Shown here one piece after another: positions 57,263 to 64,000 of a DNA stretch of 64,000 nucleotides. Source of the DNA: Chondrocystis sp. NIES-4102 (GTDB lineage: Bacteria > Cyanobacteriota > Cyanobacteriia > Cyanobacteriales > Xenococcaceae); the NCBI GenBank assembly GCA_002368355.1, contig AP018281.1, positions 3,224,001 through 3,288,000 on the forward strand. The letters run 5' to 3'. Made by a program: the position numbers and the translations under genes. Position 1 is the first letter of the stretch. The number at the start of each line of letters is the position of its first letter. Under the pieces are notes generated by a model. The model did not search any database, had not been told where the DNA came from, and was given only the letters and a program-made list of their open reading frames with translations.

Positions 57263-58495
57263 ATGTCCTCACATTTAAACACTTCTCTCGAACATCATCT
57301 TGCAACCAAAAAAATAGCTAATAAAAAACAGTTAGAAGCAGTCGATAGTAATCAGTTGAATTTAGAGAGTAATAAAGTTAGTGATCTTGCCAAAATAACT
57401 CAAAGGTTTCGCCAAACGCTGGAAAAACATCAAGGGGAAAGACAAATTGTCATTATTCAGGACTTTCCTGATCCCGATGCCCTCTCCAGTGCTTGGGCGT
57501 ATCAACTGATTGCCTTAAACTATGAGATCAATTGCGATATCTTTTATGGTGGTACATTATCTCATCAAGAAAACATCGCCTTAGTAAGATTAACAGGTTT
57601 ACCTGCTAAAAGGATCGTCAATAATAGTTTAAAACTCGAAGACTTGAGTGTGTACAAAGGCTGTGTTTTAGTTGATAGTCAGGGAACTAATAGCCAAATT
57701 TTTCCTTTAGTAGAAGAAGCTAATATCCCTTTAATAGTAGTAATCGATCACCACAGCAAACAACAAGACTTAGGAGCAGAATTTATTGATCTACGTCCTC
57801 AAACTAGAGCAACAGCAACAATTCTAACTCAATATATCCAACAAGGGTTATTAAAGTTTGATAGTAGCAACGAAAATCATATTAAGTGTGCTACAGCCTT
57901 AATGCACGGTATACGTTCAGATACCAATCGCTTAATGCAGGCTAAAGAAGAAGATTTTATGGCTGCTGCCTATCTTAGTCGCTTTTACGATTCACAACTA
58001 CTCAATGCTGTCTTACAGTCAGCGCGATCGCGTCGAGTTATGGATGTTATAGAACGCGCCCTGAGAAACCGCATTATTAAAAATAATTTTTCCATTTCAG
58101 GGGTTGGGTATCTACGTTATGACGATCGCGATGCTATACCCCAAGCAGCCGATTTTTTGGTGACTGAGGAGGATATTCATACAGCAGTTGTTTATGGTAT
58201 TGTCCATAATGAAGATGATGATAGTGAATTAGTTATCGGCTCATTAAGAACCACTAAACTAACTTTAGATCCCGATGAATTTATCAAAGAAACTTTAGGT
58301 ACAGATACCCAAGGTAGATTCTTTGGTGGTGGTCGTTATATGGCTGGCGGATTTGAAATTCCCATTGGTTTTTTAAATAGCTTTAATGATAATTCTGAGT
58401 ATACTAAACTTAAGTGGGAAGTTTTTGACACTCAGATTAAACGTAAGCTTATGCGTTTAGTTGAACCTGGAGATAATGTCATTTCCACTGATTAA
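57263..58495 (+). CDS. DHH-family phosphoesterase (NrnA-like)
   Basis: The 410-aa protein belongs to the DHH/DHHA1 phosphoesterases, which include oligoribonuclease and pAp phosphatase NrnA and c-di-AMP-degrading enzymes. Metal ligands are in FPDPDALSSA (68-77), LVDSQGTN (near 137), and IDHHS (161-165). The C-terminal DHHA1 domain ends with RFFGGGRYMAGGFEIPIG, an atypical, longer form of the GGGH-type substrate loop. A polar N-terminal extension of about 50 residues precedes the domain. It is soluble, with 29 bp to sixA, so the two are probably co-transcribed. Confidence 0.88.
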   Translation: MSSHLNTSLEHHLATKKIANKKQLEAVDSNQLNLESNKVSDLAKITQRFRQTLEKHQGERQIVIIQDFPDPDALSSAWAYQLIALNYEINCDIFYGGTLSHQENIALVRLTGLPAKRIVNNSLKLEDLSVYKGCVLVDSQGTNSQIFPLVEEANIPLIVVIDHHSKQQDLGAEFIDLRPQTRATATILTQYIQQGLLKFDSSNENHIKCATALMHGIRSDTNRLMQAKEEDFMAAAYLSRFYDSQLLNAVLQSARSRRVMDVIERALRNRIIKNNFSISGVGYLRYDDRDAIPQAADFLVTEEDIHTAVVYGIVHNEDDDSELVIGSLRTTKLTLDPDEFIKETLGTDTQGRFFGGGRYMAGGFEIPIGFLNSFNDNSEYTKLKWEVFDTQIKRKLMRLVEPGDNVISTD

Positions 58496-58524
58496 AAGAC
58501 TAAACAGATAATTGTCTCTAAACG

Positions 58525-59019
58525 ATGAAAGTTTATTTAATCCGTCATGGTATTGCTGCTCAAAAAGGTACTTATTCTGACGATCAAAAACGTCCTCTGA
58601 CAGATAAAGGTCGTCAGAAAACAACCCAAGTAGCACAACGTTTATTAGCTGTTGGCGTTAAATTTGACTTAATCTTAAGTAGTCCATTAGTCAGAGCCAA
58701 GGAAACCGCAGAAATATTACAAAATCAAGGTTTATCATCGGGTATTGAGTCTTTTCCAGCCTTGCAACCTGATGGAGCAATAGAACAGTGGTTAGAATGG
58801 TTGCAGCAAGATAAAGTTCAAAATAATGATAGTTCGATGGCTTTAGTGGGACATCAACCCGATTTGGGTGATTGGGCAGAAAAACTAGTTTGGGGGACAA
58901 GTAAAGGACAGCTAATAGTTAAAAAGGCTGGTATTATTGGTTTGAATTTACCCCCTATAGGGACACCGATCGCTAGAAGTACTTTATTTTTATTAACTTC
59001 TCCTAAATGGCTCATTTAA
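58525..59019 (+). CDS. sixA: Phosphohistidine phosphatase SixA
   Basis: SixA is a small histidine-phosphatase-fold enzyme that removes phosphate from protein phosphohistidine. The 164-aa product has the catalytic RHG in YLIRHGIAAQKG (about residues 5-16), the second Arg in SSPLVRAKETAEIL and the second His in ALVGHQPDLGDW. Length and gaps fit SixA rather than cofactor-dependent mutases. It follows the DHH gene by 29 bp. The hybrid kinase encoded 6 kb upstream is not linked to it. Confidence 0.9.
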   Translation: MKVYLIRHGIAAQKGTYSDDQKRPLTDKGRQKTTQVAQRLLAVGVKFDLILSSPLVRAKETAEILQNQGLSSGIESFPALQPDGAIEQWLEWLQQDKVQNNDSSMALVGHQPDLGDWAEKLVWGTSKGQLIVKKAGIIGLNLPPIGTPIARSTLFLLTSPKWLI

Positions 59020-59022
59020 AAT

Positions 59023-59067
59023 TAGGCACGCTTGTACTAGGCACGCTTGCACGCTTGTATTAGGCAC
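59023..59067. repeat. Short tandem repeat after sixA
   Basis: TAGGCACGCTTGTAC and TAGGCACGCTTGCACGCTTGTAT lie side by side, followed by a third TAGGCAC. The core GCACGCTTG occurs three times in 45 bp. Non-coding. Confidence 0.8.
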
Positions 59068-59186
59068 AACTTTAAAGAAGGGGTTTTAGACCTTTGATTG
59101 GGACGATAATACTCAAGAAGAAGAAGCCACAAAAAAAAGCTCAAAGTCTAAAAGCAGATTTGAACTTATTAAATAACCAATTAATA

Positions 59187-60251
59187 CTATATTCCTGAAT
59201 ATTTAATTTTGTAGGGAATTTCTTCGACAGATAAATGCTCCGCATCCAAATTATCATAAACTAGTTGCAGTCTAACTTCACCTGCGTACTTACTCAACCT
59301 ACCACTATAAAGTCGCGCGTCTGTACCTAAACTTTGAATCCTAATCTTACCGCCAAAAACAGTTGCTCTAGCCAAGTAAATTACCAAATCATCCCGTGAA
59401 TGACGGTTGACAGTAGTACTAGCGGTTAAATGGGCAAGTCCACGCTCATCTATTTCTTGAGACATAGCGATCGCTGTATTACGAACCCCTTGAATCGCGA
59501 CAATAGCTGCTGCTACTACCATAGTTATATCCGTGCCATCATCGGTAAATATTTGATTATTAGCAAGATATTGAAAATTATCTTCTCCCAAATCTTCGCG
59601 AATACGACGATGAATTATATTTTCAGGATGATAATCGGTTAATGTCCCAACTATTGCCCCACAGGCATGACGAGGCTTGCGCCAAGGAGATTCTTGGGTT
59701 TTACCATAGATGCGTTTGCCTTCTTCTTCTAAACGTCCTACATGAGTTTTTAAATCGACAGCCACTAAAACCATAGATTGAGGATTACCTTGATAAAGTC
59801 TTTGGCGCAACGGTTCATCCAATTGATGAGCAACCGTAACATGAGCTAAAGTAGCACCATTATCTGTACCACCACCAGCAGGGAAAAACGCTTCTAACTT
59901 TAACTCGCCGATTTCCGATAGTGTAGCGAAGCGAGAGGCGACAACATCCCGATAACGTTTAGTAGCTTCCCCCTGATGAATGCGATCGCCACAATTAGTA
60001 TAAGCTAAAGTAGTAATTACACTGGGAAGACTTAAATCTGCTCCGCAAACCTGCATATCCGTTGCGCTAGAGGCTGCAAACTGTAATTCGTCCCGTAATA
60101 ATTGCAAACCATTAACTAAAGCATAGCGATCGCTAACTATTTCATTAAGATAATTATGATAGGCATTCCTTTCCATACCAAAGCTAGCAGGAAGACACCA
60201 AAGTTGATCAATACGTTTTTGAGCAGCAGTAGGATCAAAGGGAGTAGCCAT
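59187..60251 (-). CDS. Conserved protein of 354 aa, family not recognised
   Basis: I do not recognise this protein. It is soluble, without signal peptide or membrane segments. It has a Gly-rich AFFPAGGGTDNGATLAHVTV block near residue 125, a LVAVDLKTHVGRLEEEGKRIYG block near 165, a Cys in PRHACGAIVGTL, and a hydrophobic TDDGTDITMVVAAAIVAIQG stretch near 240, which reads as a buried helix. The pattern of Gly-rich loop, Asp/Asn and long alternating strands suggests an enzyme. It is divergent from pyrC with 90 bp between the starts, so a shared regulatory region is possible. Confidence 0.7.
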   Translation of the reverse strand: MATPFDPTAAQKRIDQLWCLPASFGMERNAYHNYLNEIVSDRYALVNGLQLLRDELQFAASSATDMQVCGADLSLPSVITTLAYTNCGDRIHQGEATKRYRDVVASRFATLSEIGELKLEAFFPAGGGTDNGATLAHVTVAHQLDEPLRQRLYQGNPQSMVLVAVDLKTHVGRLEEEGKRIYGKTQESPWRKPRHACGAIVGTLTDYHPENIIHRRIREDLGEDNFQYLANNQIFTDDGTDITMVVAAAIVAIQGVRNTAIAMSQEIDERGLAHLTASTTVNRHSRDDLVIYLARATVFGGKIRIQSLGTDARLYSGRLSKYAGEVRLQLVYDNLDAEHLSVEEIPYKIKYSGI

Positions 60252-60341
60252 AGTAGATAATTAACAAGTGATAATTGACAATGAGTTAATGCTGACTTGG
60301 TCATTATCAACTATCCCTAATAAATTATCAATTACTGAATC

Positions 60342-61358
60342 ATGGTCAAGCAACCCACCCAGGTAATTATTAAATCACCCTTGGATATGCATCTTCATTT
60401 TCGTGAGGGTGAAATGGCAAAAACGGTAATTCCTTTAAGTTCCTATTCTTTTGCTGGGGGGGTAGTAATGCCCAATTTAGTACCTGCTGTTAACAATTTA
60501 AAGCGTTTATTAGGGTATATCGAAGAAATTGAGGAAATTATCGATAAAGATGTTTTTACCCCTTATATGACCGTTTTTTTTCAGCAGTATAGTTATGAGG
60601 AATTAGAACAGTTAAAACCGTATATTTTAGGAGTAAAACTTTATCCTGCGGGGGTAACAACCAATAGTGAAGCTGGGGTAGCAGCGATAGATAGAGCCGA
60701 GCAGACAATTAAATATTTAGCAGAATTAGCCATTCCCCTACTGATACATGGAGAAACTCATGGTTTTGTTTTAGACAGAGAAAGGCTATTTTTACCAATT
60801 TTTGAACATCTAGCTCGAAAATTCCCCCGTTTAAAAATTATCATGGAGCATATCACCACCGCCGAAGCTGTTGAATTGCTAGATAAATACGACAATCTAT
60901 ACGCTACAGTTACCTTACACCATCTGATAATTACTTTAGACGATTTAGCAGGGGGATTATTAAGACCTCATCTATTTTGTAAACCAATCCCTAAACGCCC
61001 TGAAGATCGCCAAGCTTTGCTCAATGCTGCCATTGCTGCCCATCCTAAATTAATGTTTGGTAGCGACTCTGCCCCCCATCCTCTAGATAAAAAAGAAGCT
61101 TGTGGGTGTGCTGCGGGGGTTTTTACTGCTCCAATTGCTTTACAGGCATTAGTAGAATTATTTGATGAACATCAAGCGATCGCCAATTTACAAGCTTTTG
61201 TCTCTGATAATGCTCAACGTATTTATGGTGTTATTCCGCCTAAAAAAATAGTAACTTTAGAACCTATTGCTTATCGAGTACCTAAAATGTATGACAATGT
61301 AGTTCCTATGTTAGCTAATCAAGAAATCCCTTGGTCAATTACAAAGGTTGAAATTTAA
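60342..61358 (+). CDS. pyrC: Dihydroorotase PyrC
   Basis: PyrC closes N-carbamoyl-aspartate to dihydroorotate in pyrimidine synthesis. The 338-aa product is the short class II enzyme: metal ligands in DMHLHFREG (His17 and His19 region), the bridging carboxylated Lys in [11 protein letters not shown], further His in IHGETHG and [10 protein letters not shown], and the catalytic Asp in [10 protein letters not shown]. Length and these motifs match the E. coli type and not the aspartate-carbamoyltransferase-bound type. It stands alone on the plus strand, with tRNA-Val downstream on the opposite strand. Confidence 0.95.
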   Translation: MVKQPTQVIIKSPLDMHLHFREGEMAKTVIPLSSYSFAGGVVMPNLVPAVNNLKRLLGYIEEIEEIIDKDVFTPYMTVFFQQYSYEELEQLKPYILGVKLYPAGVTTNSEAGVAAIDRAEQTIKYLAELAIPLLIHGETHGFVLDRERLFLPIFEHLARKFPRLKIIMEHITTAEAVELLDKYDNLYATVTLHHLIITLDDLAGGLLRPHLFCKPIPKRPEDRQALLNAAIAAHPKLMFGSDSAPHPLDKKEACGCAAGVFTAPIALQALVELFDEHQAIANLQAFVSDNAQRIYGVIPPKKIVTLEPIAYRVPKMYDNVVPMLANQEIPWSITKVEI

Positions 61359-61562
61359 ATAAGTAGCTAAAGCTACCATAACTTTGAAAATAGAAACGAT
61401 TAAGATGGTTTTATTATTTGCTTTTAACTTTTAATTAATACCTACTAGCTTCTATCTACTACCCCTAGCGACTTATATAGCGCGATCGTTCTGATACATT
61501 AGATAACTATCAGAGTATTGTAAACTGTTGCAATCCCTATAAAATAAGGAATTAATAGTAAG

Positions 61563-61636
61563 TTGGGCTAGGCAGACTCGAACTGCCGACTTCCACAATG
61601 TCAATGTGACACTCTAACCAACTGAGTTATAGCCCA
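61563..61636 (-). tRNA. tRNA-Val (GAC)
   Basis: The 74-nt cloverleaf has acceptor TGGGCTA/TAGCCCA, anticodon arm TCACA-TTGACAT-TGTGG with anticodon GAC, and T arm GGCAG-TTCGAGT-CTGCC. The first pair is U-A, and the discriminator is A. CCA is not encoded. Confidence 0.95.
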
Positions 61637-61724
61637 ATAAGACTTAATTATTATATAACAAAAGTTGAAAAATAACAGCCTAATTAATAGCAAATCAATA
61701 AATCAAGTGATGGATATAAAGACC

Positions 61725-61750
61725 AAGCGTTCCCAAGTACAAGAACGCTT
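61725..61750 (-). terminator. Stem-loop after the nucleotidyltransferase gene
   Basis: AAGCGTTC (61725-61732) pairs perfectly with GAACGCTT (61743-61750), ten bases after the stop codon. The following minus-strand sequence is only moderately T-rich (GGTCTTTAT). Confidence 0.65.
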
Positions 61751-61759
61751 ACACTGCTC

Positions 61760-62926
61760 CTAACTATCTTCTTTCAACAACAAATCTTTAATAGCCTTGT
61801 GTTCATTGAGTTGTTGTTCTGCTGGATTTTTACGAGTATCAGTAATTAACCAGTCCAAGGCTGCTGCTTGCAAATCGATCGCTGCTCCTGTTTTATCAAC
61901 ACAATAACGACCAAAAACGAGCTTATCAACTAAACGAATACCTTCACCCAAACGAGAATATTCAAAAATGACACTATTATCAACGGTAGCACCACTGCAA
62001 ATATAACAATTAGGGCCGATCATACTAGGGCCGATAATTTTTGCCCCATCCTCAATTTTAGTCATCCCACCAATATAAACAGGGCCAGTAATATCTACTT
62101 TGTCCCAATTTACCGCGACATTCAAACCCGTGTAAATTCCTGGAAAAACCTCTGTTCCAGGAATGTTAACATTTTTTATCTCTCTAGTTAATACACCTCT
62201 TACAGCGTGCCAATAGTCAGGAACTTTGCCGATATCTACCCATTCAAAGTCCATCGAGACAGCATAAAAAGGAGCTTTTTTATCTACTAACTTAGGAAAT
62301 AATTCACCACCGATGTCATATTCGACATTTGGAGGAATATAATCAAATATTTCAGGCTCAAAAATATAAATTCCCGTGTTAATTTCGGTACTTAAAGCCT
62401 CTTCAACCGAAGGTTTTTCTTGAAAAGATTTAATTCGCCCTTGATCATCAGTAACTACTACACCATAACTTGGAACATCCTCTTTAGGAACTTTCTTAGT
62501 AATAATAGTTGCGATCGCGCCAAGAGATTTATGTTTTTTAAGTGCTGCGGTTAAGTCTAAATCAATTAGAGCATCCCCACACATAACTACGAAAGTATCA
62601 TCAAAAAAAGCATTAAAATCTTGGATCTTACGTAAGCCTCCAGCCGAGCCTACTGCTTGACCTACCAACTTACCATCAACAATACTACCTTCAAAAGAAT
62701 AACCAATGTCCACCCCAAAACGTTGACCATCACGGAAATAACCTTCTATTTCATGGGCTAGGTGACTTACGTTAACCATAATCTGATCAAAACCATGTTG
62801 TCGTAGAAGTTCTAACAAAAACTCCATGACTGGCTTTTGCAAAATCGGAATTAATGGTTTAGGGATTGTATAAGTTATGGGACGAACACGAGTGCCTTTA
62901 CCAGCAGCCAGAATCATGGCTTTCAT
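61760..62926 (-). CDS. Sugar-phosphate nucleotidyltransferase with left-handed beta-helix
   Basis: The 388-aa protein joins a nucleotide to a sugar 1-phosphate, probably as a mannose-1-phosphate guanylyltransferase or glucose-1-phosphate type enzyme. The N-terminal Rossmann-like domain (about 1-235) has the signature MILAAGKGTRVRPITYTIPKPLIPI, the metal-binding VMCGDALID, and EKPSVEEALSTEINTGIYIF. A C-terminal hexapeptide-repeat beta-helix (about 255-350) follows, with PSMIGPNCYICSGATV. No regulatory tail is recognised. It would feed cell-envelope polysaccharide synthesis. It is 90 bp downstream of scpA on the same strand. Confidence 0.88.
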   Translation of the reverse strand: MKAMILAAGKGTRVRPITYTIPKPLIPILQKPVMEFLLELLRQHGFDQIMVNVSHLAHEIEGYFRDGQRFGVDIGYSFEGSIVDGKLVGQAVGSAGGLRKIQDFNAFFDDTFVVMCGDALIDLDLTAALKKHKSLGAIATIITKKVPKEDVPSYGVVVTDDQGRIKSFQEKPSVEEALSTEINTGIYIFEPEIFDYIPPNVEYDIGGELFPKLVDKKAPFYAVSMDFEWVDIGKVPDYWHAVRGVLTREIKNVNIPGTEVFPGIYTGLNVAVNWDKVDITGPVYIGGMTKIEDGAKIIGPSMIGPNCYICSGATVDNSVIFEYSRLGEGIRLVDKLVFGRYCVDKTGAAIDLQAAALDWLITDTRKNPAEQQLNEHKAIKDLLLKEDS

Positions 62927-63016
62927 TAAAGCTTCTCCTCAACCAGACTTTCAATAACTATTCAAACTATTTTAGTTTATCAACAATGACTACCGTAGAC
63001 TTAAATTATGATTACC

Positions 63017-63808
63017 TCAATTAAGAGGACGAATCCTTAAATCTTGATAAAACTCTTGTTGAGACAATTCTACTTTCGATTGGGCAGAGAGTAATAATAA
63101 TGCCCAAAAAACTCCTGCACGGTCTAAATTGGTAGATTCTAGATGATCATAACTGTTAACTTGAGCAAATTCAGTTGTATGCCATCTTTGCAACAAATTT
63201 TCCCAATCTACATAATCTCGCTCTGAGGCTAACTGAGCCAAATTCAGAACCAGAAAGCTTTCTAACTGAGCAGCTAATTCAGTTAAATTTTCATTATGAG
63301 CTAATTGAGCGATCGCTTTGATGGCTGCACTACGAGAACTAGAAGAACGACGGGGAGAACTATCAGTACTAGCAGCTTCAATTTCGGCAGCAATATGTTC
63401 TAATTGTTCTATCAATTCTTGTAAGGTTACACGACGTTTGCCTATCGGTTGTAGGGAAGTACGCCGACGCAGGTGTTGCTCTAAATTAGCAGGTAAAGAT
63501 CCAGAAGCTGATTCTACTAATATTTCTGTCTCTAAAAATTCCTCCTCTTCTATCTGTGCTAATTCCGATTCCCATAAATCAAGACTGTCGGCTTTAAATA
63601 ATACCAACATAGATGCCCATAAAAACGCTTGACCAGAACGAGGTAGATCGGCTTCTTGTTTTGGTAAGTCTGTTTCGCCCATTAGCCCCAATTCGGCTAA
63701 AAAACGATCAATGATGTTGATTACGGGAACATCCCAAGGATCAATTTCCCCGCGTTCTGCGAGATTAATTAAATTGGCGATCGCGTTTTGAGCAGGAGTT
63801 ATATTCAT
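63017..63808 (-). CDS. scpA: Segregation and condensation protein ScpA
   Basis: ScpA is the kleisin that bridges the heads of the SMC dimer in chromosome condensation. The 263-aa product has the N-terminal helical block (ANLINLAERGEIDPWDVPV and SGQAFLWASMLVLFKADSL), a variable acidic middle (about 95-150), a Ser/Arg stretch near 155, and the C-terminal winged-helix part (VFWALLLLSAQSKVELSQQEFYQDLRI is the conserved end). Length is normal. scpB is not in the window. Confidence 0.92.
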   Translation of the reverse strand: MNITPAQNAIANLINLAERGEIDPWDVPVINIIDRFLAELGLMGETDLPKQEADLPRSGQAFLWASMLVLFKADSLDLWESELAQIEEEEFLETEILVESASGSLPANLEQHLRRRTSLQPIGKRRVTLQELIEQLEHIAAEIEAASTDSSPRRSSSSRSAAIKAIAQLAHNENLTELAAQLESFLVLNLAQLASERDYVDWENLLQRWHTTEFAQVNSYDHLESTNLDRAGVFWALLLLSAQSKVELSQQEFYQDLRIRPLN

Positions 63809-64000
63809 AATCCATCATTTATAATCCATAGTTTCTGATTTTTCCAACTAAATATTGCAGCATCTATACAATTGAGGTAAATAATTTCGCTATTTACGCC
63901 ACAACCCGATAAACTTAAACTTGTTTATCCCTTTTTATGAGTATTAGATTTTATAACCTCAAGACTAACACCATTAATTTAAATAGGTGTATTAATTGCT
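63809..64000. other. End of window, no gene seen
   Basis: The last 192 bp are AT-rich and upstream of scpA. I see no coding frame with family similarity and no structured element. Confidence 0.4.

Overview
The window is chromosomal DNA from a low-GC, non-marine-picocyanobacterial type of cyanobacterium. The evidence is a form IB RuBisCO operon with RbcX, the carboxysome protein CcmN, PsbU, PsaK, the cytochrome b6f genes petC and petA, the CrtP/CrtB carotenoid pathway, HemJ, MenG, and very frequent HIP1 octamers (GCGATCGC). Protein similarity recalled from memory points to the Synechocystis/Pleurocapsales side of the phylum; I cannot fix a species. Most of the window is ordinary core genome in short operons on both strands.

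Layout. 0-5 kb: 3' part of ccmN, then rbcL-rbcX-rbcS with an intercistronic stem-loop and a strong terminator, hisF, a small membrane protein and tRNA-Ala. 5-11 kb: a FemAB/GNAT-like protein, an orphan HyuA-type oxoprolinase subunit, a RemA-like small protein, a DUF1622 membrane protein, an acidic protein of about 11 short repeats and a CsbD-like protein. 11-17.6 kb: petC-petA (minus), DUF3067, purK, crtP, crtB. 17.7-19.3 kb: an unusual regulator (Xre HTH fused to a ClpC-type N domain) behind duplicated operator-like sites, a membrane protein, and a 41-bp duplicate of the neighbouring gene's tail. 19.3-28 kb: DUF445, menG, DUF4912, DUF2301, SAM hydroxide adenosyltransferase, a small 52-aa protein, a Crp-family regulator and a secreted TPR protein. 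28-33 kb: a glycan cluster with a GH13 amylase, a MalK-like ATPase and a GH57 enzyme. 33-40 kb: a CARDB/DUF5648 protein, a rhomboid protease, psbU, nadB. 40-45 kb: a two-partner secretion pair whose transporter gene carries one in-frame stop. 45-49.4 kb: lepB, ferredoxin, thioredoxin, recF, hemJ, a tRNA-Arg(CCU) split by a 310-nt group I intron, psaK. 50-64 kb: a hybrid histidine kinase overlapping a REC-PAS-GGDEF-EAL protein, alr, an HNH protein, a DHH phosphoesterase, sixA, an unrecognised 354-aa protein, pyrC, tRNA-Val, a sugar nucleotidyltransferase and scpA.

Intergenic DNA holds several repeat families: heptamer arrays (TAGTAGG and AGCTAAA types), a roughly 60-bp hairpin element in four copies, and a roughly 70-bp element in two copies. 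I see no CRISPR array, prophage or intact insertion sequence. The least ordinary items are the Xre-ClpN regulator with its promoter, the split tRNA-Arg, the interrupted tpsB, the 41-bp duplication and the covarying hairpin repeats.
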